DNA of 64,000 nucleotides from Paraburkholderia tropica. GTDB lineage: Bacteria > Pseudomonadota > Gammaproteobacteria > Burkholderiales > Burkholderiaceae. Numbering within the stretch: the stretch's first letter is position 1; each line of letters opens with the position of its first letter. The DNA lies in the NCBI RefSeq assembly GCF_914484835.1, contig NZ_CAJZAR010000054.1, positions 1 through 64,000 of the forward strand. Direction: 5' to 3'. The notes beneath the pieces were generated by a model. That model saw only the letters and a program-made list of their open reading frames with translations. It had not been told where the DNA came from and made no database searches. The position numbers and the translations under genes are program-made. Below are positions 24,807 through 33,819 of the stretch, in pieces.

Positions 24807-24847
24807 AACGGCAGCGCGCTGTCGCGCTCCCCGACCACGCTGCCGTT
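24807..24847 (-). terminator. Terminator of the RAM-domain unit
   Basis: On the minus strand AACGGCAGCG pairs with CGCTGCCGTT across a 21-nt loop, followed by TTTCTCC. It begins at the stop codon of the soluble RAM gene, marking the end of the two-gene unit. Confidence 0.55.
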
Positions 24848-25449
24848 CAATCTATCGCGATGCTCTCGTGTGTGAATGGCTTGCAGAACAAGACTGTCGA
24901 GCGGATAACGTGCTTACCGATCAGATCGGCTACCGCACGCGCTCGCGTCTCACAGAGCATCGCTGTTGGTGCATTGAATTCAACGATGTAATCAAACGGA
25001 CCGAATACGTCGATGCACTGAACAATATCGAGGCGAGTTCCGAGTTGCGCCACGACAGCCCTCGATGTTCCGTAACCATCCTGCAATTTTTCTTGAAGCA
25101 GCAGCAACCCGCGGGGAAACGCTGGCACCTCGAAGCAGGCTCCTGTCTCGCGATGTGGCACCAGGGAAATCCCGTCGGAGTACTGAAGCATCGTCAGCGT
25201 ACTGGACAACCCCGCACCGAACCGACGACGGTTATCGAGAATAGCCTTAGCAACATCCGCCAAAGCACTGTATTCGAATTTGAGTAGATAATCATATTCA
25301 CCCTCGAGGGTTGCGCAGAGGTGTCGACTTGTCGGCGTGCGAGGTCCATTGAGCCGCGCCATCAAGGCCGCGGCAGCCTCTTTGACTTCTTCTTGAGTGA
25401 GCGCGCTAGCGCCTTTGGCGGCAGTAGAGAAGCTATAGCATAGCGGCAC
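24847..25449 (-). CDS. Soluble protein with two RAM-like (Lrp/AsnC effector) domains
   Basis: A 200-aa protein with no DNA-binding or catalytic motif that I recognise. Both halves read as the beta-alpha-beta-beta-alpha-beta fold of the Lrp/AsnC ligand-binding (RAM) domain: half 1 about residues 2-90 with GEYDYLL at the usual G-D-Y-D turn, half 2 about 114-190 with GPFDYIVEF. A stand-alone double RAM without an HTH would be a small-molecule sensor or partner protein, not a classical regulator. The GTG at 25449 has AAGGGA 6 nt upstream and is a better start than the TTG at 25455. It lies 27 bp after the membrane protein gene, so the two are co-transcribed. Base composition is lower in GC than the flanks. 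The domain call is my reading of the pattern, not a search result. Confidence 0.65.
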   Translation of the reverse strand: MPLCYSFSTAAKGASALTQEEVKEAAAALMARLNGPRTPTSRHLCATLEGEYDYLLKFEYSALADVAKAILDNRRRFGAGLSSTLTMLQYSDGISLVPHRETGACFEVPAFPRGLLLLQEKLQDGYGTSRAVVAQLGTRLDIVQCIDVFGPFDYIVEFNAPTAMLCETRARAVADLIGKHVIRSTVLFCKPFTHESIAID

Positions 25450-25476
25450 GATCAATCCCTTTTGAAGAGAACGAGT

Positions 25477-27321
25477 TCAAGCTCCGTAATAGCCTTCGGC
25501 ATACTTCGCATCTGAATCCGTGTACATGGCGGCTTTTGATTCGCCGCCCCTTGCGCGTGACCGTTTCACTTTCGGCTCATCCATACTTGGTATGGGGACG
25601 AAATCAGAGAAGTCGAGCAACGTCTGTGTTTCGATAACACCAGCTCGACCTTTGCGCACGACACTCTTGACTAACGCAGCAAGGACGCCAAGGTTTCTGC
25701 TGTCAACATCTGCGCGCCGCGCGAAAAATCGCAACTTACCCGGCACCTCAATTTTGGCCAGCAAATCGTAGTCGCCATAGACAACTGCAGATTGGATCTC
25801 GGAAGCCGCCAGCGTCTTGCGCACATGCGGAGTTCGTCCGGGTTGAACGCGCATCAAAATGTAGGCAACCAAGGTACGACGGAGCGCCCACGCCGGGGCA
25901 AAGACCATAACCGCCACAATACCGAGCGCCCATGCCCATTTACCGTCGTCCGGGTGCATCGCACCAAGCGCTACACAAATCATTGTGGCCACCACCACAT
26001 ATTCCGGGCCCTCCAGCATCCATCGATCGCTCAGCGTCCTGCCCCATGCATTCTGGTAAACCGGCCCGAACACCACCTGAACAAAAATCGCAGCCAATGC
26101 AATGCGCAGCACAGCGTCGAACTTTTCGGGATCGACGGCCGCACCGAGGTTAGCCAGTGCTATAGACCAAAGTACCGTGAGAAAAAGGCCTTGAATCAGC
26201 AAAATGAGGACTGCAATCAAACCTCGAAAACGGGATTTCGCGCCCTTCACCACTTTGGCCGACAGATTCCACACACTGAATCCGCTGTACACAAACACGC
26301 CATACACCGCAGCAGTCGCTTCGTCGAGCGTCGAGCTGACCAGTGCCGCGCTAACGATGAGGGGCGGCAACACCACTGTTTCGAATACCAGTGCGCGGAG
26401 CGTCTTCGCCCAGAGCAGTTCGTCGTCTAATGCTGCATCGACGTCTTGCTGCGTTGCCGTGGAGTCGCTCGTGCTGCCCTGCACACTTTGCTCTGGTGTG
26501 TGCTCATCAGCGTGACATTTGCAGCCTAACATTTCGACAAGCGTGCGATGCCTGCCCAGATAGTTGATCAAAAACAGAACAATGCCCACCGCCGCCAGTT
26601 CGAGTTGGCCATCAGTCAGCGCTTGTAGAGACGGCACAGCGACACATCGCTCTACGCCAGCAATCATTGCCGTTGCATGACCGGGTTGACACGCCTGCGC
26701 TTCGATAGCCACCTTCATAAGATAACGGCTGGAGAGCCACGCAGCGGCAAGGACGAACGGCAATGCAGCAAGCGCGAAATGCGTTAAATTCCGTTCCTTT
26801 GTGACTTTTCCAGCTCTTGCAAGCCACTCCAGGAAAATAGGAGAAACAATGGTCACCAATCCAAACGTAAGCGAATAAATATCGAGTTCACTGAACGTCC
26901 AACGGCTATTCCACAAACGATAATCTGGCGAAGCAATGCCTGATACCCCTTCGTCGTAAAATGCACGACTCGCCGCGTCAACTGCACTAAGCAGCAAAAC
27001 CACTGCCATAAGCACCCAACTGAGCTTGTCGAATACCGGCTGCATACGCTCGGCCGGACGGGCCGCATCCCTCAACGATTCACGGGAATTCAACCAGACT
27101 GGCAACGTTGCAAGGAGCACGGCGCCTGCAGCAAAACCAACCGAGATCCAGACGATTTCAAATTCGCGCTGATGTCCCCACCACAATACGATTGCAATCA
27201 ACGCCGGGCCGATATTGGTCGTGAATTCCCAGAATGGCCTTCCCACTGGACCGATATGATCAGCGACTTCCTCGGCAGCATTTCTCAGGGCATCGAGTAC
27301 AGGCCGCACGGGCTTTTTCAT
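25477..27321 (-). CDS. Twelve-TM membrane protein with C-terminal RAM-like domain
   Basis: Inner-membrane protein of 614 aa not matching any transporter family I know. About 12 hydrophobic segments lie between residues 36 and 485, with hydrophilic breaks near 117-147, 205-237 and 255-305. Residues about 487-571, just after the last TM, read as an Lrp/AsnC RAM domain: AYILMRVQPGRTPHVRKTLA, then SAVVYGDYDLLAKIEV with the G-D-Y-D-L turn, a helix, and GVIETQTLLDF. A charged tail follows, ending YAEGYYGA. The RAM domain would be cytoplasmic and could gate or regulate the membrane part on binding an amino acid or similar ligand. ATG at 27321 with GGGA 7 nt upstream. GC content is visibly below that of neighbours, suggesting transfer. 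Confidence 0.7.
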   Translation of the reverse strand: MKKPVRPVLDALRNAAEEVADHIGPVGRPFWEFTTNIGPALIAIVLWWGHQREFEIVWISVGFAAGAVLLATLPVWLNSRESLRDAARPAERMQPVFDKLSWVLMAVVLLLSAVDAASRAFYDEGVSGIASPDYRLWNSRWTFSELDIYSLTFGLVTIVSPIFLEWLARAGKVTKERNLTHFALAALPFVLAAAWLSSRYLMKVAIEAQACQPGHATAMIAGVERCVAVPSLQALTDGQLELAAVGIVLFLINYLGRHRTLVEMLGCKCHADEHTPEQSVQGSTSDSTATQQDVDAALDDELLWAKTLRALVFETVVLPPLIVSAALVSSTLDEATAAVYGVFVYSGFSVWNLSAKVVKGAKSRFRGLIAVLILLIQGLFLTVLWSIALANLGAAVDPEKFDAVLRIALAAIFVQVVFGPVYQNAWGRTLSDRWMLEGPEYVVVATMICVALGAMHPDDGKWAWALGIVAVMVFAPAWALRRTLVAYILMRVQPGRTPHVRKTLAASEIQSAVVYGDYDLLAKIEVPGKLRFFARRADVDSRNLGVLAALVKSVVRKGRAGVIETQTLLDFSDFVPIPSMDEPKVKRSRARGGESKAAMYTDSDAKYAEGYYGA

Positions 27322-27646
27322 GGCAGCATCCCGAGTAGTTCTTCATTTGCATTCAAACTGCCAGGTGCTACGCAATCGGATTGATCTGACGAATAAATAT
27401 CATTCAAGCTGGATCGCTCTGCAGTTATAGATTATTTTTTGATGTCGAAGCAATTAATATTGATAAAAATAATTTCGGCCAACTCATCGCCCGCACCAAA
27501 TCAATCGCAGAAAAAGGAAATGCGTACCGGAATTTGGAAAGGTGCGCCAATCCACACTAAAACCAATCCGCGCCGCCCGCGTCTTTCACCTGCCACACCG
27601 TGTTAGCGTTATACGCAACACGCACGCCACGCACGCCACGCCCTCC
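27322..27646. other. AT-rich divergent region, membrane/RAM unit versus AraC gene
   Basis: No gene seen. The stretch 27380-27530 is strikingly AT-rich for this chromosome and carries a candidate promoter (27424-27453). It marks the upstream border of the low-GC unit; no att-like direct repeat or tRNA is evident. Confidence 0.6.
27424..27453 (-). promoter_or_regulatory. Candidate promoter of the membrane/RAM unit
   Basis: Minus strand: -35 TTGCTT (27453-27448), 18-bp spacer, -10 TATAAC (27429-27424). It lies about 100 bp before the membrane protein ATG. Confidence 0.45.
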
Positions 27647-28531
27647 ATGCCCCAAGCCACCCCGCCCACCCTCGACGACGCGCCCGGCCACACCCGCTCG
27701 CTCGCGCGCCACTATCCGCGCGGCTTGCAGATCGAGCCGCATTCGCACACGTGGGCGCAGGTGCTGTACGCCGTCTCCGGCGTGATGTGGGTCGAAGCGG
27801 GCCGCGAGGCGCTCGTGGTGCCGCCGCAGCGCGCGGTCTGGCTGCCGCCCGGCACGCCGCACGCGATCCATATGATGAGCGCGGTCGAGATGCGCAATCT
27901 CTATCTGCACGAGCACGACATCCCGCATCTGAGCACGCGCTGCGAGGTCTTCGAAGTCGACGGTCTGCTGCGCGAGCTGATCAAGAATCTCGCCGAACGC
28001 GAGCACGAGCGCGACGATGCCTGGCGCGCCGCCGCCTCGCGTCTCGCGGGGATGGAACTGGCGCACGCGCGCCGCTCGACGCTGCGCATTCCCTTGCCCG
28101 ATGCGTCGGGCAGCGCCGACCGCCGTCTCTCGATGCTGTGCCGCGCGGTCATCGACAATCCGTCGAACGAGATCGCTTTCGAGCAGCACGCGGCGTCGGT
28201 GGGCGCGAGCGTGCGCACGCTCGCGCGCCTCTTCACGCGTGAACTGGGCGTGGGTTTTGCGCAATGGCGGCGGCAGGTGCAGCTCGCCATCGCGGTATCG
28301 CGGCTCGCGGAAGGCCAGCCCGTGAGCGCCGTGGCGCGGCTGCTCGGCTATCTGCCCAGCAGTTTCAGCGATATGTTCCGGCGCGAACTGGGCGTCTCGC
28401 CGAGCGACTATCGGCCGGAAGATACGCTGACGCTCGCTTCATCGGCGTCATCGGCGTCATCGGCGACCTCGGCGACCTCGGCATCCGCCGCCCCGGCAAG
28501 CCAGGACGACGGGCACCAACCCGCCAGCTAA
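27647..28531 (+). CDS. AraC family regulator with cupin-type sensor
   Basis: Transcription regulator of 294 aa. The N-terminal cupin (about residues 20-100: IEPHSHTWAQVLYAVSGVMWVEAGREALVVPPQRAVWLPPGTPH) should bind the effector; the C-terminal double HTH spans about 165-265, with ASVGASVRTLARLFTRELGVGFAQWRRQVQL and VSAVARLLGYLPSSFSDMFRRELGVSPSDYR. It ends in a Ser/Ala/Thr-rich tail encoded by a 9-bp tandem repeat. Convergent with the amidase gene (11 bp between stops); target unknown. The start is the ATG at 27647. Confidence 0.87.
   Translation: MPQATPPTLDDAPGHTRSLARHYPRGLQIEPHSHTWAQVLYAVSGVMWVEAGREALVVPPQRAVWLPPGTPHAIHMMSAVEMRNLYLHEHDIPHLSTRCEVFEVDGLLRELIKNLAEREHERDDAWRAAASRLAGMELAHARRSTLRIPLPDASGSADRRLSMLCRAVIDNPSNEIAFEQHAASVGASVRTLARLFTRELGVGFAQWRRQVQLAIAVSRLAEGQPVSAVARLLGYLPSSFSDMFRRELGVSPSDYRPEDTLTLASSASSASSATSATSASAAPASQDDGHQPAS
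28439..28483 (+). repeat. In-frame 9-bp tandem repeat in the AraC gene tail
   Basis: Three copies of TCATCGGCG followed by two of the variant ACCTCGGCG/A. Each adds three residues to a Ser/Ala/Thr tail, so copy number can vary without frameshift. Confidence 0.75.
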
Positions 28532-28542
28532 GCCGCCGCGCG

Positions 28543-29943
28543 TCAGACAGCCGGATCGATCGGCGAAGGCGGCGCGCCGCGCGCCTCGATCGCCTTGCCC
28601 GCCAGCAGGCACAGATCCTCGCGATAATGCCCGGCGACGATCTGCACGCCCACCGGCACATCGTCGACCATGCCCGTCGACACGACCAGCCCCGGCAAGC
28701 CCACCGCCGGCAACGCGCGCAGCGTCAGTTGCGCATCCCAGACGCGCTGGAAGCCCTCCGGTCCCTGCAGATCGAGCCCGTCCGCGAACGGCAATTCGCC
28801 CGACACCGGCAGCAGCAGCACCGGATGCTCGGCGAAGAACAGCCGCCACTGGCGCGCGAGCGTGGTGCGGCGCACCAGCGACTTGCTGACCACGTCCTCG
28901 GGCATCGCCGCCACCTTCGCGCGCACGCCCTCCACCACGGCGCGCGCACCGGGATCGCCGTCGCGCAGCACCGCGTCGACCAGCGCCGGATACCCGTCGC
29001 CGAGCCACAGACGCTCCTGCACTTCGGCGGCGTCGCGCATCGAGGGCGTGTCGTCGATCTGCTCGACCTGCCAGCCCGCATCCGCGAGACGGCGGCCCGC
29101 GTCGAGCAGCGCGTCCTCCACCTCCTTCGTGATCGTCATGCCGCCGGGGCGCAGGCAGATCGTCGCGCGCAGCGGCGCGTCCGGCCCCTTGAGCGGCGCG
29201 GGCACCCACCACGGGTCGCGCATGTCGGGCTGCGCGAGCGCCGCGAACGCGAGGCTCACATCGTCGATACTGCGCGCCATCGGGCCCGCGCCCGACATCA
29301 GTTGCGCGCCGATCGGCCGTTCCGGCGACGACGCATTGAACGCGGGCACGCGTCCGAGGCTCGGGCGCAGCCCGTGCACGCCGCACGCGTAGGCCGGATA
29401 GCGCACCGAGCCGCCGATATCGGTGCCCAGCGCGATCTGGCCGATGCCCGCCGTGACCGCCGCCGCCGCGCCGCCGCTCGATCCGCCCGGCGTGAGCGCG
29501 GCGTTGCGCGGATTGCGCGTCGCGCCATGCACCTGATTGCTCGTGAACCAGCGCAGCGCGAAGGTCGGCGAATTGGTGCGGCCGAGCAGCACCGCGCCCG
29601 CGCGCACGAGGTTGTCGACGGCCGGGCTGTTGGCGGGCGCGATCAGCTCCTTTTGCAGCACGGTGCCGTTGGTGGTGGCGAAGCCCGCCTGATCGACGTT
29701 GATCTTGGTGGTGACCGGCACGCCCGCGAGCGGGCCCGGGTCCTCGCCGCGCGCGATGGCCGCGTCGATGCGGTCGGCCTGCTCGTAGACCCGCGCGGGG
29801 TCGTGCGCGACCACCGCGTTGATGAGCGGGTTGACGGCGTCGAGCCGCGCGAGCGCATCGGTCGCGGCCTCGCGGGCCGAGACTTCGCGGCTTCGAATGC
29901 GCTTCGCCAGTTCCGTTGCCGATAGTCGCCAAAGTTCAGTCAC
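28543..29943 (-). CDS. Amidase-signature family hydrolase
   Basis: C-N hydrolase of 466 aa. The Ser-cisSer-Lys triad is K80 (PVTTKINVD), S155 (TPGGSSGGAAA) and S179 (GTDIGGSVRYPA); the 75 and 24 residue spacing equals that of the family. The C-terminal half (LPLLLPVSGELPF region to GLPGLVVSTG) matches AtzF/GatA-like amidases, but no substrate can be named. The start is the GTG at 29943 with GGAGG 5 nt upstream. It lies 77 bp downstream of the MFS gene on the same strand, so uptake and hydrolysis of one amide may be linked. Confidence 0.85.
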   Translation of the reverse strand: MTELWRLSATELAKRIRSREVSAREAATDALARLDAVNPLINAVVAHDPARVYEQADRIDAAIARGEDPGPLAGVPVTTKINVDQAGFATTNGTVLQKELIAPANSPAVDNLVRAGAVLLGRTNSPTFALRWFTSNQVHGATRNPRNAALTPGGSSGGAAAAVTAGIGQIALGTDIGGSVRYPAYACGVHGLRPSLGRVPAFNASSPERPIGAQLMSGAGPMARSIDDVSLAFAALAQPDMRDPWWVPAPLKGPDAPLRATICLRPGGMTITKEVEDALLDAGRRLADAGWQVEQIDDTPSMRDAAEVQERLWLGDGYPALVDAVLRDGDPGARAVVEGVRAKVAAMPEDVVSKSLVRRTTLARQWRLFFAEHPVLLLPVSGELPFADGLDLQGPEGFQRVWDAQLTLRALPAVGLPGLVVSTGMVDDVPVGVQIVAGHYREDLCLLAGKAIEARGAPPSPIDPAV

Positions 29944-30020
29944 GTTTCCTCCGGTTCTTCTGTGGGATGAGGGATGTTGCGTCGGGTAAAAAACCAAAAT
30001 TCGCTACGTTCGACGACGGC

Positions 30021-31184
30021 TCACGCGCTCGCCGAAAGCGTGCCGCCGCGCCGCCGGTCGCGCAGGATCGCCAGCGCGAGCGCGGCCAGTCCGCAGCCCG
30101 CGATCAGCGCGAGCAGCGCGCCCTTGCCGTTGTGCACGAGCACCCAGCCGCCCAGCGACGGAAAGCCGAACGCGCCGACGAAGTACGCCGCCACGAACCA
30201 CGTCAGCGCGGCGCGCCGGTGCGCGGCGGCGGAGTCGTCGATGGCCTGCACCTGCACGATCGGATAGGCGAGCCCGTAGCCGGTGCCGAGCAGCACCGCG
30301 GCCAGCGCCTGGAAGCCCGCGTGGTACGGCACCGCGAACATCGCGGCGCTGCCGAGCACCATCATCGCGAGCAGGACCTTGGTCGCCGTCGCCGCGCGCA
30401 TGCGCACCACGAGGCGCGCGAGCAGCCAGCGCGTGGCGATCACCGTGATCGTGTACAGGCTGAAGAAGGTGCTCGCCTTGGCCTGCGTGCCTTGCACGAG
30501 CGACATCTGGAACGTCATCAGGCCGGAGAACACACAGCCGCCGAGCGCGATGATGACGATCGGATACACGGCGCGCGTGCGCGCGATTGCGCCGATGCTG
30601 CGCAGCCAGCGTTCTTGCGCGGGCTGCACGCGCGCGAGGCGGCCGAAGATTTCGAGCGTGAGCGCGCCGATCAGGCACAGCGCGCCGATCGCGTAGAGCA
30701 CGCCTTCGAGCGGCATGCGCCAGAAGCGCATCGCGAAGGCCGCGAGCGCGGGGCAGCCGCCCACGCCCGCCATCTGGAACGTGGCGAAGCGCAGGAACCA
30801 GAGGCTGCGGTCGGCGTCGCTGGTGCGTTCGGCGAGCGCCATCGGGGCGGCGAGACAGAACGCGCCCCAGCCGAGGCCGACGAGAAAACCGGGCAGCGCG
30901 TCGATGCCGCTCGCGTGCGCCATGAGCGCGAAGCCCACCACGCCCGCGCCCACGCAGAGCGCCGCGAGCGCGGCCATGCGCGCCGCGCCCACATGCTGGG
31001 CGACCCAGCCGGTCAGCGAGACGCCCGCGAAAGTACCGAGCGCCGCGCCCGCGAGCGCCACGCCGGTGTCGAAGTCGGTGCCGCCGATCGCGCGCACGTG
31101 CATCGAGAACAGAAACGTCGCCCCGTAGCCGCCTGAAGCGAGCAGCACACCTATGAGCATGATTGCGGCGTGTATCGGGCGCAC
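30021..31184 (-). CDS. MFS transporter, YbfB/YjiJ-like
   Basis: Inner-membrane major facilitator of 387 aa with about 12 TM segments. TM1 starts at once (RPIHAAIMLIGVLLASGGYGATFLF), and GTGYGLAYPIVQVQAIDD lies in the second half. I choose the GTG at 31184; the open frame to 31340 adds 52 residues of low-complexity Pro/Thr/Arg-rich sequence with no ribosome site. Substrate unknown. The amidase gene follows 77 bp downstream. Confidence 0.78.
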   Translation of the reverse strand: MRPIHAAIMLIGVLLASGGYGATFLFSMHVRAIGGTDFDTGVALAGAALGTFAGVSLTGWVAQHVGAARMAALAALCVGAGVVGFALMAHASGIDALPGFLVGLGWGAFCLAAPMALAERTSDADRSLWFLRFATFQMAGVGGCPALAAFAMRFWRMPLEGVLYAIGALCLIGALTLEIFGRLARVQPAQERWLRSIGAIARTRAVYPIVIIALGGCVFSGLMTFQMSLVQGTQAKASTFFSLYTITVIATRWLLARLVVRMRAATATKVLLAMMVLGSAAMFAVPYHAGFQALAAVLLGTGYGLAYPIVQVQAIDDSAAAHRRAALTWFVAAYFVGAFGFPSLGGWVLVHNGKGALLALIAGCGLAALALAILRDRRRGGTLSASA

Positions 31185-31349
31185 GGTCGGGTTCCCGGTC
31201 GGTGGCAATGATCGGCCAGTGAATGAGGCGGATGGTCGGCAGCGTATCAGGGCTGCGCGCGGCGGGGCCGCGCGCGTGCCGGGTGCTTCGGGTGTGTCGT
31301 GTGTGTCTGATGCGTCGGGTTCAAGCGATGCGTGAGCCATGCACGCGCA

Positions 31350-31730
31350 TCACGAGTGCGCGTAGATCGGGCCGAGGCCGGGCACGTCCGCGTCGGGCGC
31401 GCTCACGTGGACGCGCGGTGCGCGGCTGCCCGATGCCGATGCGCCCTGCGCCACGCCGCCATATGACGAAGATGCGGACGCCGACGATGCCGACGACGAC
31501 GCGACCGCCGTTTCACCGTTGGCCGCGCTCACACGCGCCAGCGCGGCTTGCAGATTGGCCGGGTACTGGGTGTTGTCGCTGGCCGGGTTGTAGCCCGCCT
31601 GCTGGAGCTGCACGAGTTCGGCCTTCACTTCGGCGCGGGTGATGGGCGCGTTCTGCACATTGGACTGCGCGAACGAGAGCGCGGGCACAGCGACGAGAGC
31701 GGCAACGACGAGCGATTGAACGAGTTTCAT
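31350..31730 (-). CDS. DUF4148 exported protein
   Basis: Small periplasmic protein of 126 aa. Signal peptide MKLVQSLVVAALVAVPALSFAQ, then the DUF4148 pattern ITRAEVKAELVQLQQAGYNP, a family abundant in Burkholderiaceae and often present in many paralogues. A Ser/Ala-rich stretch (about 75-100) follows. No function is established. AGGAG lies 7 nt before the ATG. Monocistronic. Confidence 0.88.
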   Translation of the reverse strand: MKLVQSLVVAALVAVPALSFAQSNVQNAPITRAEVKAELVQLQQAGYNPASDNTQYPANLQAALARVSAANGETAVASSSASSASASSSYGGVAQGASASGSRAPRVHVSAPDADVPGLGPIYAHS

Positions 31731-32433
31731 GGTGTTTCTCCTGGCATTGAGTGGGTGTGATGCAGTGGATGAGGTATCAACCGTGCACAGGAGTTATTTG
31801 AACGCCGCGATGTATCTGGCTTGTTTCCGCGCGCGTGCCAATTTGCAAGCGTGTATGTCGTATCTGCGTCCCGATACATTGCGATACATAGTGCGGACGC
31901 GGCACATCGCAAAGGCGCGGGAAAAAGTGCCCCGAAGCGCGCCCCTCGGCACGCAATCGAAAGCTGTTTGCAAGACTATTCCGTTAGCGTGCGTTACGCC
32001 CTGTTGAAACCCTGGTCATGCCCGGGTCATGCTCTGCTCATGCCCTGGCACCGCCGGTTTCCAATGCGTTGGCAAGCCGTCGCGCGGCTCGCCTTTGTCA
32101 CGGCGCACGACGGATTCGAGGCCTTGTAATAAGGCAAAACCTTTCAAAAAACTAACGTTTCGAAATTAGCGCGCGAGTTGGTTAGACTGCGAGTCTCGCC
32201 TCTCGCTGCGTGCCGCGCGGCCTTGGGCGGCCCACAACAAACACGAGAATGCGTATGCGAATCGACGTCGAACGGCACGTTCCCGAAGCGGGAAAAACGC
32301 CGTGTCCCGCACATGGCCCCTGCAAGCACGCGAACGCGCGCGCCGCACACGATGACCATCGCGCTGGCGACGGCGTTGCACACAGCATGGCCCGCGGCTT
32401 CGACGGCGCCGCCGCATCGACCGGGAGACTGGC
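31731..32433. other. Long intergenic region before the RND operon
   Basis: About 700 bp with no gene I can support. It serves as upstream DNA for the DUF4148 gene (minus) and the RND operon (plus). Contains direct repeats of GGTCATGC-type sequence near 32010-32045 and a candidate promoter at 32160-32188. Confidence 0.6.
32158..32188 (+). promoter_or_regulatory. Candidate promoter of the RND efflux operon
   Basis: -35 TCGAAA (32160-32165), 17-bp spacer, -10 TAGACT (32183-32188), with the palindrome TTTCGAAA (32158-32165) on the -35. It lies 245 bp before the adaptor gene. No regulator gene is adjacent. Confidence 0.35.
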
Positions 32434-33801
32434 ATGAGCGATACGCCGAACCTGCCCACCGCTCCGCAAACCCCGCCGCCACCCCCGCCCGCCCCCGCGC
32501 GCAAGCGGCGCGGCGTCTGGATTCTCGCGCTCGTCATCCTCGTCTTGATCGTGCTCGTGGTGGTGCACGTGCTGCACCGCAAGAAGCCCGAGCGCGGCGC
32601 CGCGCCCCAGGTCGTCACGGTCGCGCCCGCCGCGCTCGGCGCGATGCCGGTCACGCTCAACGCGCTCGGCACGGTCACGCCGGTCGCCACCGTCACGGTG
32701 CTGCCGCAATTGAGCGGCTATCTCACGGAAGTCGGCTATCGCGAAGGCCAGGACGTGGTCAAAGGCCAGTTCCTCGCGCAGATCGATCCGCGCCAGTACG
32801 AGATCAACAAGGAGCAGGCCGAGGCCACGCTCGCCAAGGATCAGGCCTCGCTTGCCCAGGCGCGTGCCGACCTCGCGCGCTACACGCAACTGAACGAGAA
32901 GAAGTCGATCGCCGAGCAGACCTACGCCGACCAGAAGTTCCTCGTCGCGCAGGACGAAGCCGCCGTGAAGTCGGACCTCGCGACCATCAAGCAGTACGAA
33001 CTCGATCTGATCTATTGCCATATCACCGCGCCGGTGTCGGGCCGCGTCGGCCTGCGTCTCGTCGATCCGGGCAATTACGTGACGGCGTCGAGTTCCACGG
33101 GCATCGCCGTCATCACGACGATGAAGCCCACCACCGTGCAGTTCACGGTGCCGCAGAACGCGCTGTCCGATGTGCTGCAACGCACGACCGCGGGCGCGAA
33201 GCTGCCCGTCACGGTCTATAGCGCCGACAACACCAAGCAGCTCGCCACCGGCACGCTCTACGCGATCAGCAACCAGATGGCGACGGCCACCGGCACGGTC
33301 ACGCTGCGCGCGAGCATCCCCAACGACGACGAGGCGCTGTTCCCGAACGAGTTCGTCAACGTGAAGCTGCTCGTCGACACGATGCAGAACGCCGTGCTCG
33401 TGCCGACGCCCTCGGTGCAGTCGGGCGCGCCCGGCGACTATGTGTATCTCGTCAACGACGACAACACCGTGTCGGTCCACAAGGTCACGATCGGGCCGAG
33501 CGACGGCCAGCATACGGTGATCGTCTCCGGTCTGAACGCGGGACAACGCGTGGTCACCGACGGGCTCGACCGCCTCAACGACGGCGCGAAGATCCAGCCC
33601 GCGGGCGCGCGCCGGGCCAATGGTGCAAGCGGCGCCAGCGGCGCCGACGCGGCTACCGGCGCGGAAGCGCGCATGGGCAACGCCGCGCACGCGCATGCCC
33701 GCGCGAGCTTCGCGGCATCGGGTGCGTCCGCTGCATCAGCCGCATCGGCCGCATCGGGCGCCAGCGCCGCCCCGGCCGATTCCGCTTCGCAAGCGTCCTA
33801 A
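32434..33801 (+). CDS. muxA: RND efflux periplasmic adaptor, MdtA/MuxA type
   Basis: Membrane-fusion protein of 455 aa linking the RND pumps to the outer-membrane channel. Pro-rich cytoplasmic start, single TM (about 30-46), then a lipoyl half (TVLPQLSGYLTEVGYREGQDVVKGQFLAQIDPRQYE), helical hairpin (about 120-185), second lipoyl half (CHITAPVSGRVGLRLVDPGNYV) and beta-barrel. The last 60 residues are an Ala/Ser/Gly-rich tail, which is unusual. First gene of a four-gene operon; GGGAGA lies 6 nt before the ATG, and the pump gene follows after 18 bp. The mux name reflects operon design, not a specific substrate. Confidence 0.88.
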   Translation: MSDTPNLPTAPQTPPPPPPAPARKRRGVWILALVILVLIVLVVVHVLHRKKPERGAAPQVVTVAPAALGAMPVTLNALGTVTPVATVTVLPQLSGYLTEVGYREGQDVVKGQFLAQIDPRQYEINKEQAEATLAKDQASLAQARADLARYTQLNEKKSIAEQTYADQKFLVAQDEAAVKSDLATIKQYELDLIYCHITAPVSGRVGLRLVDPGNYVTASSSTGIAVITTMKPTTVQFTVPQNALSDVLQRTTAGAKLPVTVYSADNTKQLATGTLYAISNQMATATGTVTLRASIPNDDEALFPNEFVNVKLLVDTMQNAVLVPTPSVQSGAPGDYVYLVNDDNTVSVHKVTIGPSDGQHTVIVSGLNAGQRVVTDGLDRLNDGAKIQPAGARRANGASGASGADAATGAEARMGNAAHAHARASFAASGASAASAASAASGASAAPADSASQAS

Positions 33802-33819
33802 GCAGCCAGTCCCGCACCG

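Noticed and set aside
25520..26515. Plus-strand frames opposite the membrane/RAM gene
   Set aside because: Shadows of a membrane protein gene; no domain and no promoter.
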